Shown: positions 45,048 to 54,499 of the stretch, one piece after another | Position numbering within the stretch: position 1 is the first letter of the stretch | How the letters are laid out: the number at the start of each line of letters is the position of its first letter | Translations under genes and position numbers: made by a program | Notes under the pieces: model-generated | Told to the model about the DNA's origin: nothing | Database searches by the model: none | What the model saw: the letters and a program-made list of their open reading frames with translations, nothing else | From: an uncultured Desulfosarcina sp. | GTDB lineage: Bacteria; Desulfobacterota; Desulfobacteria; Desulfobacterales; Desulfosarcinaceae | DNA length: 64,000 nt | Direction of reading: 5' to 3' | NCBI RefSeq assembly: GCF_963668215.1 | Contig: NZ_OY764190.1 | Coordinates: forward strand, 6,262,001 to 6,326,000

Positions 45048-45599
45048 ATGAAGAAAAAGGATGGGTTGCCCATATTCTCGATCAGTCAGTTGGCCATGGT
45101 CAACAACGCAGTCGCCATGGCCGAAGAACTGGTCAGCAACCATTATAAGATGTCGGCAAGCCAGTGGCTGCACCCGAAGTACGACGTAAAAACCCTTTCC
45201 GAGTTGACCGACGAGGAAGTCGTCGACGGTCCCTTTGCCCAGATCATCCGCTATGAAGGCAAACTCAAGGGCGGCGTTCTGGGCTCCAGTTCCTACGATT
45301 TCTACAAAATTTGCATTCAGGATCATGCCATCCTGGAAGTGCTGAAAACCAATCCGGAGATGGAACTTTCTCCTTTCGCCCTGTACGTGGTCACCCACGA
45401 GTTGGTTCATATCGTCCGTTTCAGCCGTTTTCTCCAGAATTTCAATGCCAGTGCCGCCGAGAAACTTGCGGAAGAACGACGCGTCCACGGCATCACCCAT
45501 GAAATTCTCGATCCCGTCAAGTCTCATGGATTGGGAACCGTGCTCGATTTTTACAGCACATGGCGCAGTCCCATCGACGGTTTGAAAACCATCGCCTGA
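45048..45599 (+). CDS. Hypothetical protein with HExxH zinc-protease-like motif
   Basis: 183 aa, no signal peptide or membrane helix. It contains VVTHELVHIVRF with His117, Glu118 and His121, followed by acidic and His residues (EERRVHGITHEI, Glu142/143, His147, His151) that could supply a third zinc ligand. No family is recognised with confidence. The start follows AAAGGAAT. It stands alone between the bS22-like gene (opposite strand) and the FmdB gene. Whether it cuts peptides is inference from the motif. Confidence 0.75.
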   Translation: MKKKDGLPIFSISQLAMVNNAVAMAEELVSNHYKMSASQWLHPKYDVKTLSELTDEEVVDGPFAQIIRYEGKLKGGVLGSSSYDFYKICIQDHAILEVLKTNPEMELSPFALYVVTHELVHIVRFSRFLQNFNASAAEKLAEERRVHGITHEILDPVKSHGLGTVLDFYSTWRSPIDGLKTIA

Positions 45600-45616
45600 T
45601 TTTCACTTCCATTTTC

Positions 45617-45644
45617 TTGACAAGCACGAAAGACGACATATATT
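45617..45644 (+). promoter_or_regulatory. Strong sigma-70 promoter of the FmdB-type gene
   Basis: TTGACA (45617-45622), a 16-bp spacer, then TATATT (45639-45644). A second TATAAT-like element occurs near 45676. The leader before the ATG at 45714 is about 65 nt. Confidence 0.65.
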
Positions 45645-45713
45645 AGTGCAGTCAATTCGACGGAACACCCTATTTTTTATAATTTTTGCGATTAGTTACA
45701 GGAGAATTGATCC

Positions 45714-45998
45714 ATGCCGCTCTACGAATACCAATGTACGAAGTGCGGAGAAATAGAAGAGGCAATCCAGAAATTTTCGGATCCTCCACTGACCACCTGC
45801 CGTCATTGCTCGGGAAAGCTGAACAAGCTGATTTCCCAAAGCAGCTTTCATCTAAAAGGAACGGGCTGGTATGCATCAGGCTACTCCAAGCCCCCCGCCT
45901 CCAGCACCGGCGGCAAGGAGCCGGAATCCAAAAAACCCGCAGAAAAAAGTGCCGGCACCGGCGACAACGCCTCCAAGGCGGCAAAGAGCGACGATTAG
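45714..45998 (+). CDS. FmdB-type zinc ribbon protein
   Basis: 94 aa. The N-terminal zinc ribbon has CxxC pairs in MPLYEYQCTKCGEIEEAIQ and TTCRHCSGKLNKLIS, the FmdB/CxxC_CXXC_SSSS pattern, ending FHLKGTGWYASGYSK. A Lys/Ser/Ala-rich tail of about 35 residues follows. Shine-Dalgarno CAGGAGAA precedes the ATG. The family is linked to regulation, but its action is not established. It is followed by groESL 191 bp downstream. Confidence 0.9.
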   Translation: MPLYEYQCTKCGEIEEAIQKFSDPPLTTCRHCSGKLNKLISQSSFHLKGTGWYASGYSKPPASSTGGKEPESKKPAEKSAGTGDNASKAAKSDD

Positions 45999-46091
45999 GC
46001 CTTGCCAGGCCGGCGACATAAAAACCGGCTGTTGCGCTTTACAAATTACCGCTTGTGATTACGTTAGTAGATCTTTTGATCGGTATCCAAT

Positions 46092-46117
46092 AAGGGGTTC
46101 CAACCAACAGACCCCTT
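46092..46117 (+). promoter_or_regulatory. Hairpin in the groES leader region
   Basis: AAGGGGT (46092-46098) and ACCCCTT (46111-46117) form a 7-bp stem 73 bp before groES. I found no CIRCE element (TTAGCACTC-N9-GAGTGCTAA) or clear sigma-32 promoter, so heat control, if present, works another way; this stem is one candidate. Confidence 0.3.
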
Positions 46118-46189
46118 TAAAATAACGAATCAGGTTTGGAACTGTTCGGTAACAACACAAGTTTTAACGAAAAAAGGAGAAAAGGAAAC

Positions 46190-46477
46190 ATGAAACTCAG
46201 ACCATTGCAGGATCGAATTCTGGTGCAGCGCGTCGAAGAAGAAACCAAAACCAAAGGCGGTATCATCATCCCCGATACGGCCAAAGAGAAACCGGCAGAG
46301 GGGAAAGTTAAAGCCGTGGGCAACGGCAAGGTCGGCGACGACGGCAAGCGTGTTGCACTGGAAATCAAGGTTGGCGACAGGATTCTGTTTGGAAAATACT
46401 CTGGAACGGAAGTAAAGATCGATGGCGAAGAATATCTGATCATGCGTGAGGACGACGTGCTCGGCGTCATTGAGTAA
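46190..46477 (+). CDS. groES: Co-chaperonin GroES
   Basis: 95 aa, full length. LRPLQDRILVQRVEEETKTKGGIIIPDTAKEKPAEG includes the mobile loop that binds GroEL, followed by GDRILFGKYSGTEVKIDGEEYLIMREDDVLGVIE. The start at 46190 follows GGAGAAAAGGAAAC. It is read 35 bp before groEL. Confidence 0.98.
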   Translation: MKLRPLQDRILVQRVEEETKTKGGIIIPDTAKEKPAEGKVKAVGNGKVGDDGKRVALEIKVGDRILFGKYSGTEVKIDGEEYLIMREDDVLGVIE

Positions 46478-46512
46478 CGATTACCCAACTATAGACATGG
46501 AGGTTATACAAA

Positions 46513-48174
<1,662 letters not shown>

Positions 48175-48204
48175 ACGACCGATCCGATCCTTATTCCATG
48201 GATA

Positions 48205-48246
48205 AAAAAGCCTCCGCAGAGTTTTTCTGCGGAGGCTTTTGTTTTG
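48205..48246 (+). terminator. Rho-independent terminator after groEL
   Basis: AAAAAGCCTCCGCAGA (48205-48220) pairs with TCTGCGGAGGCTTTT (48226-48240) and is followed by GTTTTG. Long GC stem with a 5-nt loop. Confidence 0.9.
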
Positions 48247-48353
48247 TATCGTGCAACGGTTCCTCTTGACAACATACCATCAATCAGGTTACTGAAATCA
48301 ATAAGAAAGTTGCGACAGAACCATCCATGACACCCAAAAGACGAGGTTTGGTG

Positions 48354-49409
48354 ATGAATCGTAGAACAACTTTAGCCGTTCTTTTTTCCGTTTTTCTGCT
48401 TCCGCCCCTCCTGCTGGCAACCACGGGCATGGCAGAGGATAAAATCGAAGTCGTCGAAAGCGAGACGGGGTTCTACTATACCATCCAGAAAGGCGACACG
48501 CTCTGGGACCTGTCCAAGCGTTTCAGCGATTCCCCCTGGTTGTGGCCGGAATTGTGGGAAAACAACGATCAGATCTCCAATCCGCATTGGATTTTCCCCG
48601 GCGAGCGGATTCGGCTGTACCAGAAATCGGGATTGCAGACGATCATTGAAACAGATTCCGTCGCCGTGACCCCGGAGGAGCCGGTAAAACCGGTTAAACC
48701 CATGGTCGAGGCCGGCCCTTTCTTCGTTTACAGCGCCATCGACAAGGTCGGCTTCATCCGCAAGCCGCCGGTTAAACCCTTGGGAACCATTTTCGAGATC
48801 CAGGGGAGCAAGATCATGATCAGTGAAGGGGACATCGTTTACATCCGTCAAGAGGAGGACAGCCCTCAAGGGGCGCTCATCCCAGGCAGCCGCCATGTCA
48901 TCTTCCGATATATGGAGCCGACCGAAGAAAGGGATTCCATGGAGACCATCGGGGTGCAGCATTATATCCTGGGGATTCTGGAAGTCACCGAAAAAGAACC
49001 GGACATGGTCATCGCCAGAATCCTCAAATCGTTCCGGCCGATCAAGGTAGACGACATGCTGATGCCCTTCAGCCAACGGCACGCTAAAGTAGAAATCAAA
49101 CATAGTGCGTCCGGGATTGACGGCCGGATCATCAATTCGGAGGACCACACCAAAATTATGGGCGAACTCATGCTGGCCTTCATCGACAAGGGTACAGCGG
49201 ACAATGTCGAAGTCGGGCAGCAATACAGCATCTATGATCTCCAAAAAAGCGAGCCCGCCAAAGACAAGGATCGGTCCGTAAGCCTTCCGCCGGTCGATTT
49301 CGGAACAATTCTCGTCCTGCATACGGAGCGGACCACATCCACGGTGATTGTCACCAATGCCAACAGGGCCATCCACCCCGGAGAACGATTCCGAACCCCG
49401 GTTCAATAG
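48354..49409 (+). CDS. LysM domain protein, secreted
   Basis: 351 aa from the ATG at 48354 (signal peptide MNRRTTLAVLFSVFLLPPLLLATTGMA). The LysM peptidoglycan-binding domain lies at about residues 38-85 (YYTIQKGDTLWDLSKRFSDSPWLWPELWENNDQISNPHWIFPGERI). The remaining 260 residues are an uncharacterised beta-rich region found in similar LysM proteins. It has a terminator of its own and a TTGACA box at 48266. A start at 48327 is possible but would add residues ahead of the signal. Confidence 0.88.
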   Translation: MNRRTTLAVLFSVFLLPPLLLATTGMAEDKIEVVESETGFYYTIQKGDTLWDLSKRFSDSPWLWPELWENNDQISNPHWIFPGERIRLYQKSGLQTIIETDSVAVTPEEPVKPVKPMVEAGPFFVYSAIDKVGFIRKPPVKPLGTIFEIQGSKIMISEGDIVYIRQEEDSPQGALIPGSRHVIFRYMEPTEERDSMETIGVQHYILGILEVTEKEPDMVIARILKSFRPIKVDDMLMPFSQRHAKVEIKHSASGIDGRIINSEDHTKIMGELMLAFIDKGTADNVEVGQQYSIYDLQKSEPAKDKDRSVSLPPVDFGTILVLHTERTTSTVIVTNANRAIHPGERFRTPVQ

Positions 49410-49438
49410 CGGGAAAATCCCTTTTTCAGCCGCCTGAA

Positions 49439-49468
49439 AAGCCTGCTTCATCGAAGCGGGCTTTTTTT
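49439..49468 (+). terminator. Rho-independent terminator after the LysM gene
   Basis: AAGCCTGCTTC (49439-49449) and GAAGCGGGCTT (49453-49463), one G-T pair, a 3-nt loop, then seven T. The converging pilB gene ends 10 bp further on. Confidence 0.88.
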
Positions 49469-49477
49469 ACGGCGCCA

Positions 49478-51316
49478 TCAAGCCGGTTCCCCCATTGGAT
49501 TATCCGTAACGAGATCCCCGGAAGTCACGCGCAAAACCTCCTGGTAGGTTGTAACGCCCGCCAGCAGTTTTTCGATGGCGCACTCCCGCAAAGAAGCCAT
49601 GCCCTCTGCCCGGGCGGCCGCCGTCAGTCCGGCAAGGTCCGTATCCGGAACCGTCAGGGCTTTGATGCCATCGGTAAAAGGAAGAACTTCATGGATGGTG
49701 GTTCTTCCCTGGTAACCGGTTCCTCGGCACTTCTGGCAGCCCTTGCCGTGAAAAAGCGTCAGGCTCCCCGATTTTCCGGTTTCCAGTCCTAGGGCCGCAA
49801 GTTCGGAGGACTTCATTTCCACGGGCTCTTTGCAGGCATTGCAGATCGTACGCACCAGTCGCTGGGAGAGAATCCCCCGGAGCGTAGCCTGGATGAGAAA
49901 GGCGGGAACCCCCAGATCCATCAGCCGGATGATCGACGAAGGGGCATCGTTGGTGTGCAGGGTGGACAGCACCAGGTGGCCGGTGAGTGCCGCCTGAATG
50001 GCGTTTTCCGCGGTTTCCAGATCCCTCAATTCTCCGACCATGATGATATCCGGGTCCTGCCGCAGGATGTTGCGCATGATGGACCCGAAGGTAATGCCGA
50101 CCTGGGGTTTGACGGCGATCTGATTGAAATCTTCGTGGACCATTTCAATGGGGTCCTCGATGGTGGTGACATTGACCTCCGCGGTACTGATCTTCCTCAA
50201 GGTCGAGTACAGGGTTGTGGACTTGCCGCTGCCCGTGGGCCCACAGACCAGAACCAGCCCATGGGGATGGGAAACGATCTGATTGTACTTTTCCATGTCT
50301 ACGGAGGAAAAGCCAAGGTTCGCAAGGTCCTGAAACAGAATGTCCGGGTCCATAACCCGCATGACCACCTTCTCGCCGAAGGCCACCGGCACGGTGGAAA
50401 CCCGGATTTCGACCTCCACATCCTTTTTGCCCGTCTTGATACGGCCATCCTGGGGCCGCCGCTTTTCGGCCATGTCCAGTCCCGAGAGGTTCTTGATGCG
50501 GCTGATGATCGCTGAATGGACGTTCTTGGGAAGCTGGTAGACCGTGTGCAGCACGCCGTCGATTCTCATCCTGACCAAACTCTTCTCCCGTTTGGGCTCG
50601 ATATGAATATCGCTGGCCTTCTGGTCGAATGCATACAGGAAAAGATGGTTGACGGCATTGACCACATGTTGGTCGTTGGAAGGCAGTTCATCGGCCGACT
50701 GAAGCTGGATATAGCGCTCGAGATTGCCCAGATCCACAGACGGGCCGGCAAACTGGTGCTCGGCGGCGGCGATGGACCGCTTGAAACCGAAAAACTCGTC
50801 GATGAGTTTGATAATGTCCGACCGGGGGCTGACCACGGCATGCACCCGCATCTGGCAAGCACGCGTGATGTCTTCGAATACCTCGACATTGAAAGGGTTG
50901 GGGGTGGCCACGGTGAGTTTCCCCTGGCTGATCCCGATGGGCAGCACCAGATGATTTTTGGCAAACGAGATGGGAATGGTGGTGGTGACCACGTTCAAAT
51001 CCAGTTTGAGTGGATCGACCTTGACGAAAGGCAGGTTCCATCTTTCCGCAAGGGTCTGGTAGATAATATCCTCGTCCAGTATTTTCGAAGGGCTGTCCTT
51101 GCGTTTGATGTTCTGGGACACAATAGTGTCGATAAAAAGAAACGGCTGGTCCCTTTTCTCATTATAATTGTTCCCACTCTGCTTCTTGCGGCGATTCTCG
51201 AACTGCTGGATCAGCCTCAGCCGGTTGGCATACAGTTCTCTGGCCTGCTGGATGGATATCAGTCCCTTTTTCTCAATCACGGAAAGAAGATATTTGGGCG
51301 ACCATTGTTCGATCAT
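49478..51316 (-). CDS. Type II secretion / type IV pilus assembly ATPase (GspE/PilB family)
   Basis: 612 aa, hexameric motor for pilus extension or secretion. N-terminal MshEN/N1 domain (about 60-170). Walker A GPTGSGKST near residue 356, Asp box, Walker B and His box (LSTLHTND). The Cys4 zinc-binding element is CNACKEP...CQKCRGTGYQGR. It stands apart from any other pilus or secretion gene, so pilB versus gspE cannot be settled from the locus. Its start is divergent from a hypothetical gene. Confidence 0.9.
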   Translation of the reverse strand: MIEQWSPKYLLSVIEKKGLISIQQARELYANRLRLIQQFENRRKKQSGNNYNEKRDQPFLFIDTIVSQNIKRKDSPSKILDEDIIYQTLAERWNLPFVKVDPLKLDLNVVTTTIPISFAKNHLVLPIGISQGKLTVATPNPFNVEVFEDITRACQMRVHAVVSPRSDIIKLIDEFFGFKRSIAAAEHQFAGPSVDLGNLERYIQLQSADELPSNDQHVVNAVNHLFLYAFDQKASDIHIEPKREKSLVRMRIDGVLHTVYQLPKNVHSAIISRIKNLSGLDMAEKRRPQDGRIKTGKKDVEVEIRVSTVPVAFGEKVVMRVMDPDILFQDLANLGFSSVDMEKYNQIVSHPHGLVLVCGPTGSGKSTTLYSTLRKISTAEVNVTTIEDPIEMVHEDFNQIAVKPQVGITFGSIMRNILRQDPDIIMVGELRDLETAENAIQAALTGHLVLSTLHTNDAPSSIIRLMDLGVPAFLIQATLRGILSQRLVRTICNACKEPVEMKSSELAALGLETGKSGSLTLFHGKGCQKCRGTGYQGRTTIHEVLPFTDGIKALTVPDTDLAGLTAAARAEGMASLRECAIEKLLAGVTTYQEVLRVTSGDLVTDNPMGEPA

Positions 51317-51626
51317 GGTTTTTCACTCCTTCGACTCCCTCGCAGCGCGATTATTGGAGTTCTTTCTATCCAATCGGGGCGGGCGTCCCTACACCAATAT
51401 ACGGAGTAATGTCGACCCGCTATGCGTGCGGATCGTAGGAACGTTCGGCAAACGCCCTGAAACGGACGATTTCATGTTCATCGGATCGGTTCCGAATGTC
51501 AAGGGCTAAAGCACTGCAGGACCTGTCTGCAAAGGATTCCATTGTTTGTTTCCGCTTGCGCTGGTAAAAAGGGGGAACTTACGAAAATTGATCCACATTG
51601 TCGCGAAAGGAGAATAAAGGCCCGGG
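51317..51626. other. 310-bp divergent intergenic region
   Basis: It separates the pilB/gspE-type gene (minus) from a secreted propeller-like gene (plus). No clear promoter pair, inverted repeat or small gene was found. AAGGAG at about 51607 is 14 bases from the ATG at 51627, longer than usual. Confidence 0.4.
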
Positions 51627-52607
51627 ATGCAGCGCTTTATTGTCGGTCTCGTTCTTTGGTTTGGCATTTGTCTGGCTGGTTCGACGTTCGTATGGGCCAA
51701 AGACGGCCCGTCGGATCGGCTCAGACAACCGGTATCGAGCGGCACCGCCCGAACCATCGGTCATCTCGAATCGGAACGGCTGGTGGAATGTTCGGGGATG
51801 GACACATCCTTGACCGACCCCGACCTGTTGTGGGCTGTCAATGACGGCGGCAACGGACCGTTTTTGTTTGCCTTGGGCCGAGACGGCCGCGACCGGGGCT
51901 GCATCAAGGTAGCCGGTGCCGCCAACCGGGACTGGGAGGATCTGGCAGCCTTCATGTGGCATGGCAAACCGATGCTGCTCATTGCCGACTTCGGCGATAA
52001 CCGCCAAATTCATGCAACCCACACCCTGGTTGTGCTCGAAGAGCCTCGTCTTTCAACGGAAAATCGGGATCGGCCGCTGCTTGCCAAGGTGGCCTGGAAA
52101 ATGGATTTTCGCTACCCGGATGGCAGCCACGATGCCGAGAGTGTCGCTGTGGATCAAGCTGCAGGAGAGGTCCTGGTGCTCACAAAAAGAGACACGCCGC
52201 CGTTGTTGTTTGCCCTGCCGTTGGAACCGCCCCCTCCCGGTCGGACCGTGACGGCCCGTATGGTAATGGCCATCGATTGTATCCCGGAGCCGACCGCCGA
52301 GGACCGCCGCCATCCATACGGACATGTCCGCTCCCAACCGACGGGGTTGGACATCTCCTCCGACGGCTCCCGAATCGTCGTTCTGACTTACAAGCATGCC
52401 TATCTGTTCCACCGCCGGCCTGGCGACGGCTTGAGGTCGGCGCTGGAACGGCAACCGGTTGTTATCGAACTGCCGCTTCCTCAACATTGTCCCGAACTGA
52501 AGCAGCGGGAAGCGATCTGTTTTTCGAAAGACGACCGTTCGCTGATAATCACGTCCGAAGGCAAGGGCGCGAGGATCGTTGAACGGATTATTAATCCGGG
52601 CGATTGA
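51627..52607 (+). CDS. Secreted hypothetical protein, probable beta-propeller
   Basis: 326 aa. Signal peptide at residues 1-24 (VLWFGICLAGSTFVWA). The body has repeated strand motifs such as SGMDTSLTDPDLLWAVNDGGNGPFLFALG, DWEDLAAFMWHGKPMLLIADFGDN, DAESVAVDQAAGEVLVLTKRD and PTGLDISSDGSRIVVLTYKHAYLF. These look like propeller blades of a phytase/esterase-like family. Exact role unknown; an Asp-rich metal-binding blade may be present. Confidence 0.75.
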   Translation: MQRFIVGLVLWFGICLAGSTFVWAKDGPSDRLRQPVSSGTARTIGHLESERLVECSGMDTSLTDPDLLWAVNDGGNGPFLFALGRDGRDRGCIKVAGAANRDWEDLAAFMWHGKPMLLIADFGDNRQIHATHTLVVLEEPRLSTENRDRPLLAKVAWKMDFRYPDGSHDAESVAVDQAAGEVLVLTKRDTPPLLFALPLEPPPPGRTVTARMVMAIDCIPEPTAEDRRHPYGHVRSQPTGLDISSDGSRIVVLTYKHAYLFHRRPGDGLRSALERQPVVIELPLPQHCPELKQREAICFSKDDRSLIITSEGKGARIVERIINPGD

Positions 52608-52718
52608 CATCCCTGTATCATTGTGGTGCAACATGACTGTGGAATGTGGTGGCAACGACCCTTAAAAGTGGACTTTTCGGCGGCAACGTTTTCGTAAACC
52701 AACGAAACAATCGATCCG

Positions 52719-52961
52719 ATGAACAAAATACAAGCCATGGCGCGCATCATGGTGCTGCTGAACGAAAACGGCCTGCTGAAACCGGGAAGCCCGGTTTACA
52801 AGGCGGTAAGGAAGATGGCCGCCGATAAGATCGACCGGTTGGGACCCGATGCCGCCCTTTTGCAGATTATGGACAGAAAAGACCAACTGCTGGATCAGAT
52901 CAGAATGTTGAACATGTGGTACAAGGTTGGAAGAAGGCTACCGCCGCCGGACTACTGGTAG
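52719..52961 (+). CDS. Small hypothetical protein (80 aa)
   Basis: 80 aa, mostly helical by composition (RKMAADKIDRLGPDAALLQIMDRKDQLLDQIRMLNMWY), ending in PPPDYW. There is no recognised family and no good Shine-Dalgarno. A small palindrome AAAAGT-GG-ACTTTT at 52664-52677 lies 42 bp upstream. Codon use is coherent, so it is probably a real gene, but this is not certain. Confidence 0.5.
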   Translation: MNKIQAMARIMVLLNENGLLKPGSPVYKAVRKMAADKIDRLGPDAALLQIMDRKDQLLDQIRMLNMWYKVGRRLPPPDYW

Positions 52962-52994
52962 CGTTTTCGGATCGGCTGCGTATACGGAAAGACG

Positions 52995-53195
52995 TCAATG
53001 CTCCGTCGAAAAAAAATAATCCTGGCAGGATTCGCATATCGCTGAGATGCCGTATTCGACTTCGGCACGCTGGGTTCGAAACCCGCTGGCCGGATTTCCG
53101 CAAATTTTACACAACCCTTGGGCCTTGGCAATGGATTCTCGGGCGATGACCTGTTCTTCGGACAATACATCTATCAATTCTTGCGCTCTACTCAT
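52995..53195 (-). CDS. Small Cys4 zinc-finger-like protein (66 aa)
   Basis: 66 aa with two CxxC pairs: LCKICGNPASGF and ICESCQDYFFSTEH, after a helical start (RAQELIDVLSEEQVIARESIAKAQG). This looks like a zinc-binding treble-clef or DksA-like tail; no family match is certain. I favour the ATG at 53195, with AAGGGA ten bases upstream, over a TTG at 53201. A near-perfect sigma-70 promoter 125 bp upstream shows that this gene is transcribed. Confidence 0.7.
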   Translation of the reverse strand: MSRAQELIDVLSEEQVIARESIAKAQGLCKICGNPASGFRTQRAEVEYGISAICESCQDYFFSTEH

Positions 53196-53320
53196 TTTCA
53201 AACAATCCCTTCAACACAGTGTCGATTGATCGCGAGTCTTGGCCGATATGCAGAATTTCTCTTCCCATCCTTCGTACCACTGCAGAAAGCATACCTTATG
53301 CCGCATTCGTCATTTTTCAT

Positions 53321-53349
53321 ATTATCATTTAATATCTAATAGTTGTCAA
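53321..53349 (-). promoter_or_regulatory. Near-consensus sigma-70 promoter for the Cys4 protein gene
   Basis: On the minus strand TTGACA (53349-53344), a 17-bp spacer, then GATAAT (53326-53321), in a very AT-rich stretch. The leader before the ATG is about 115 nt, room for a regulatory element. Confidence 0.7.
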
Positions 53350-53440
53350 TTTTATCCACGGATCGGATCAGCCGATACAACAAGAATTGGCAGGATGGAT
53401 ACAAAAGATTGTCAGAACACCCGGCAAAGGAGAACGTACC

Positions 53441-54499
53441 ATGACAACAAATGATCTCATCCCGGTGGCGGACGCGATCCCGGTCGACTGGAGATGGCTT
53501 TATTTCTTTCTGGTTCTGACCTTTGTCCTGCACCTTCTTTTCATGAATGCCATGCTCGGTTCGGCCATCATGGCTTTCGTCGGCGAGTTGCGGGAAAAAA
53601 ATGCCGGTCCGGGCAGGGATATCTCCACAAAACTGCCTTATACCATCGCCTTTACCGTCAACCTGGGTGTAGCCCCCCTGCTTTTTTTGCAGGTCCTTTA
53701 CGGCCAGTTCATCTACGTCAGTTCGGTGCTCATGGCCGGGTTCTGGCTGGCGGTGATCGGCCTGATCATCATGCTTTACTACAGCGCCTATATCTATGAC
53801 TTCCGCTTTGAGAAGATGCCCGCAGCCCGGACCTTCTTCATCGGCCTGACCGTCCTTTTAGGCCTGATTGTCGCGTTTTTGTTCACCAACAACATGACCT
53901 TCATGCTCCGGACGGAAACCTGGCAGGAATATTTCGGCAACCGCAGCGGGACCCTTCTCAATCTGAAGGACCCCACCTTGTTGCCCCGCTACCTGCATTT
54001 TGCCGTCGCCTCCGTGGCCGTCGGCGGCCTCTTTCAGGCCATCCTCGCAAAACAGCGCAAAGCATTGCCGTACCGGGAGAAACGGATGAACCAGGGCATG
54101 CGATGGTTTACCACCGCCACCGTCGTCCAGATTCTGATCGGGTTCTGGTTTTTGATCAGCCTCCCTATAGAGGTGATGCTCAGCTTCATGGGCGGCGCCG
54201 TGCCGAACACGGTGGTTTTTGTATTGGGACTGGTCGGAGCCGTTGTCTCCCTGGCGTTCGGATTCACCCGGCGCGTCTGGCCGACGACAGTCGCCACCGT
54301 CGTTACCGTGGTCCTCATGGCGATTGTGCGCGATCTGGTCCGCGGTGAATTTTTAAAACCGGTATTTCATCCGAGCGATCTGAAAGTGGTGGCACAATAC
54401 TCACCCATGATTGTTTTTCTCATCGCTCTTGTCCTGGGGCTGGGGCTTGTGGCCTACATGCTCTATCTGGCCGCCAACAGCGGAAAGGAGGCCGAATGA
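53441..54499 (+). CDS. Polytopic membrane protein, CydA-like quinol-binding subunit (OR-N type)
   Basis: 352 aa with eight or nine predicted membrane helices. The helix pattern (WLYFFLVLTFVLHLLFMNAMLG; TVNLGVAPLLFLQVLYGQFIYVSSVLMAGFW; HFAVASVAVGGLFQAI) resembles the four-helix quinol core of cytochrome bd oxidase subunit I and its non-oxygen-reducing relatives. The start at 53441 follows AAAGGAGA. It overlaps the next gene by 4 bases, so the two products are surely partners. I see no haem c site here. The assignment to this superfamily is by pattern and needs a profile search. Confidence 0.75.
   Translation: MTTNDLIPVADAIPVDWRWLYFFLVLTFVLHLLFMNAMLGSAIMAFVGELREKNAGPGRDISTKLPYTIAFTVNLGVAPLLFLQVLYGQFIYVSSVLMAGFWLAVIGLIIMLYYSAYIYDFRFEKMPAARTFFIGLTVLLGLIVAFLFTNNMTFMLRTETWQEYFGNRSGTLLNLKDPTLLPRYLHFAVASVAVGGLFQAILAKQRKALPYREKRMNQGMRWFTTATVVQILIGFWFLISLPIEVMLSFMGGAVPNTVVFVLGLVGAVVSLAFGFTRRVWPTTVATVVTVVLMAIVRDLVRGEFLKPVFHPSDLKVVAQYSPMIVFLIALVLGLGLVAYMLYLAANSGKEAE

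Noticed and set aside
46000..46190. CIRCE operator before groES
   Set aside because: No TTAGCACTC-N9-GAGTGCTAA or close variant is present on either strand.
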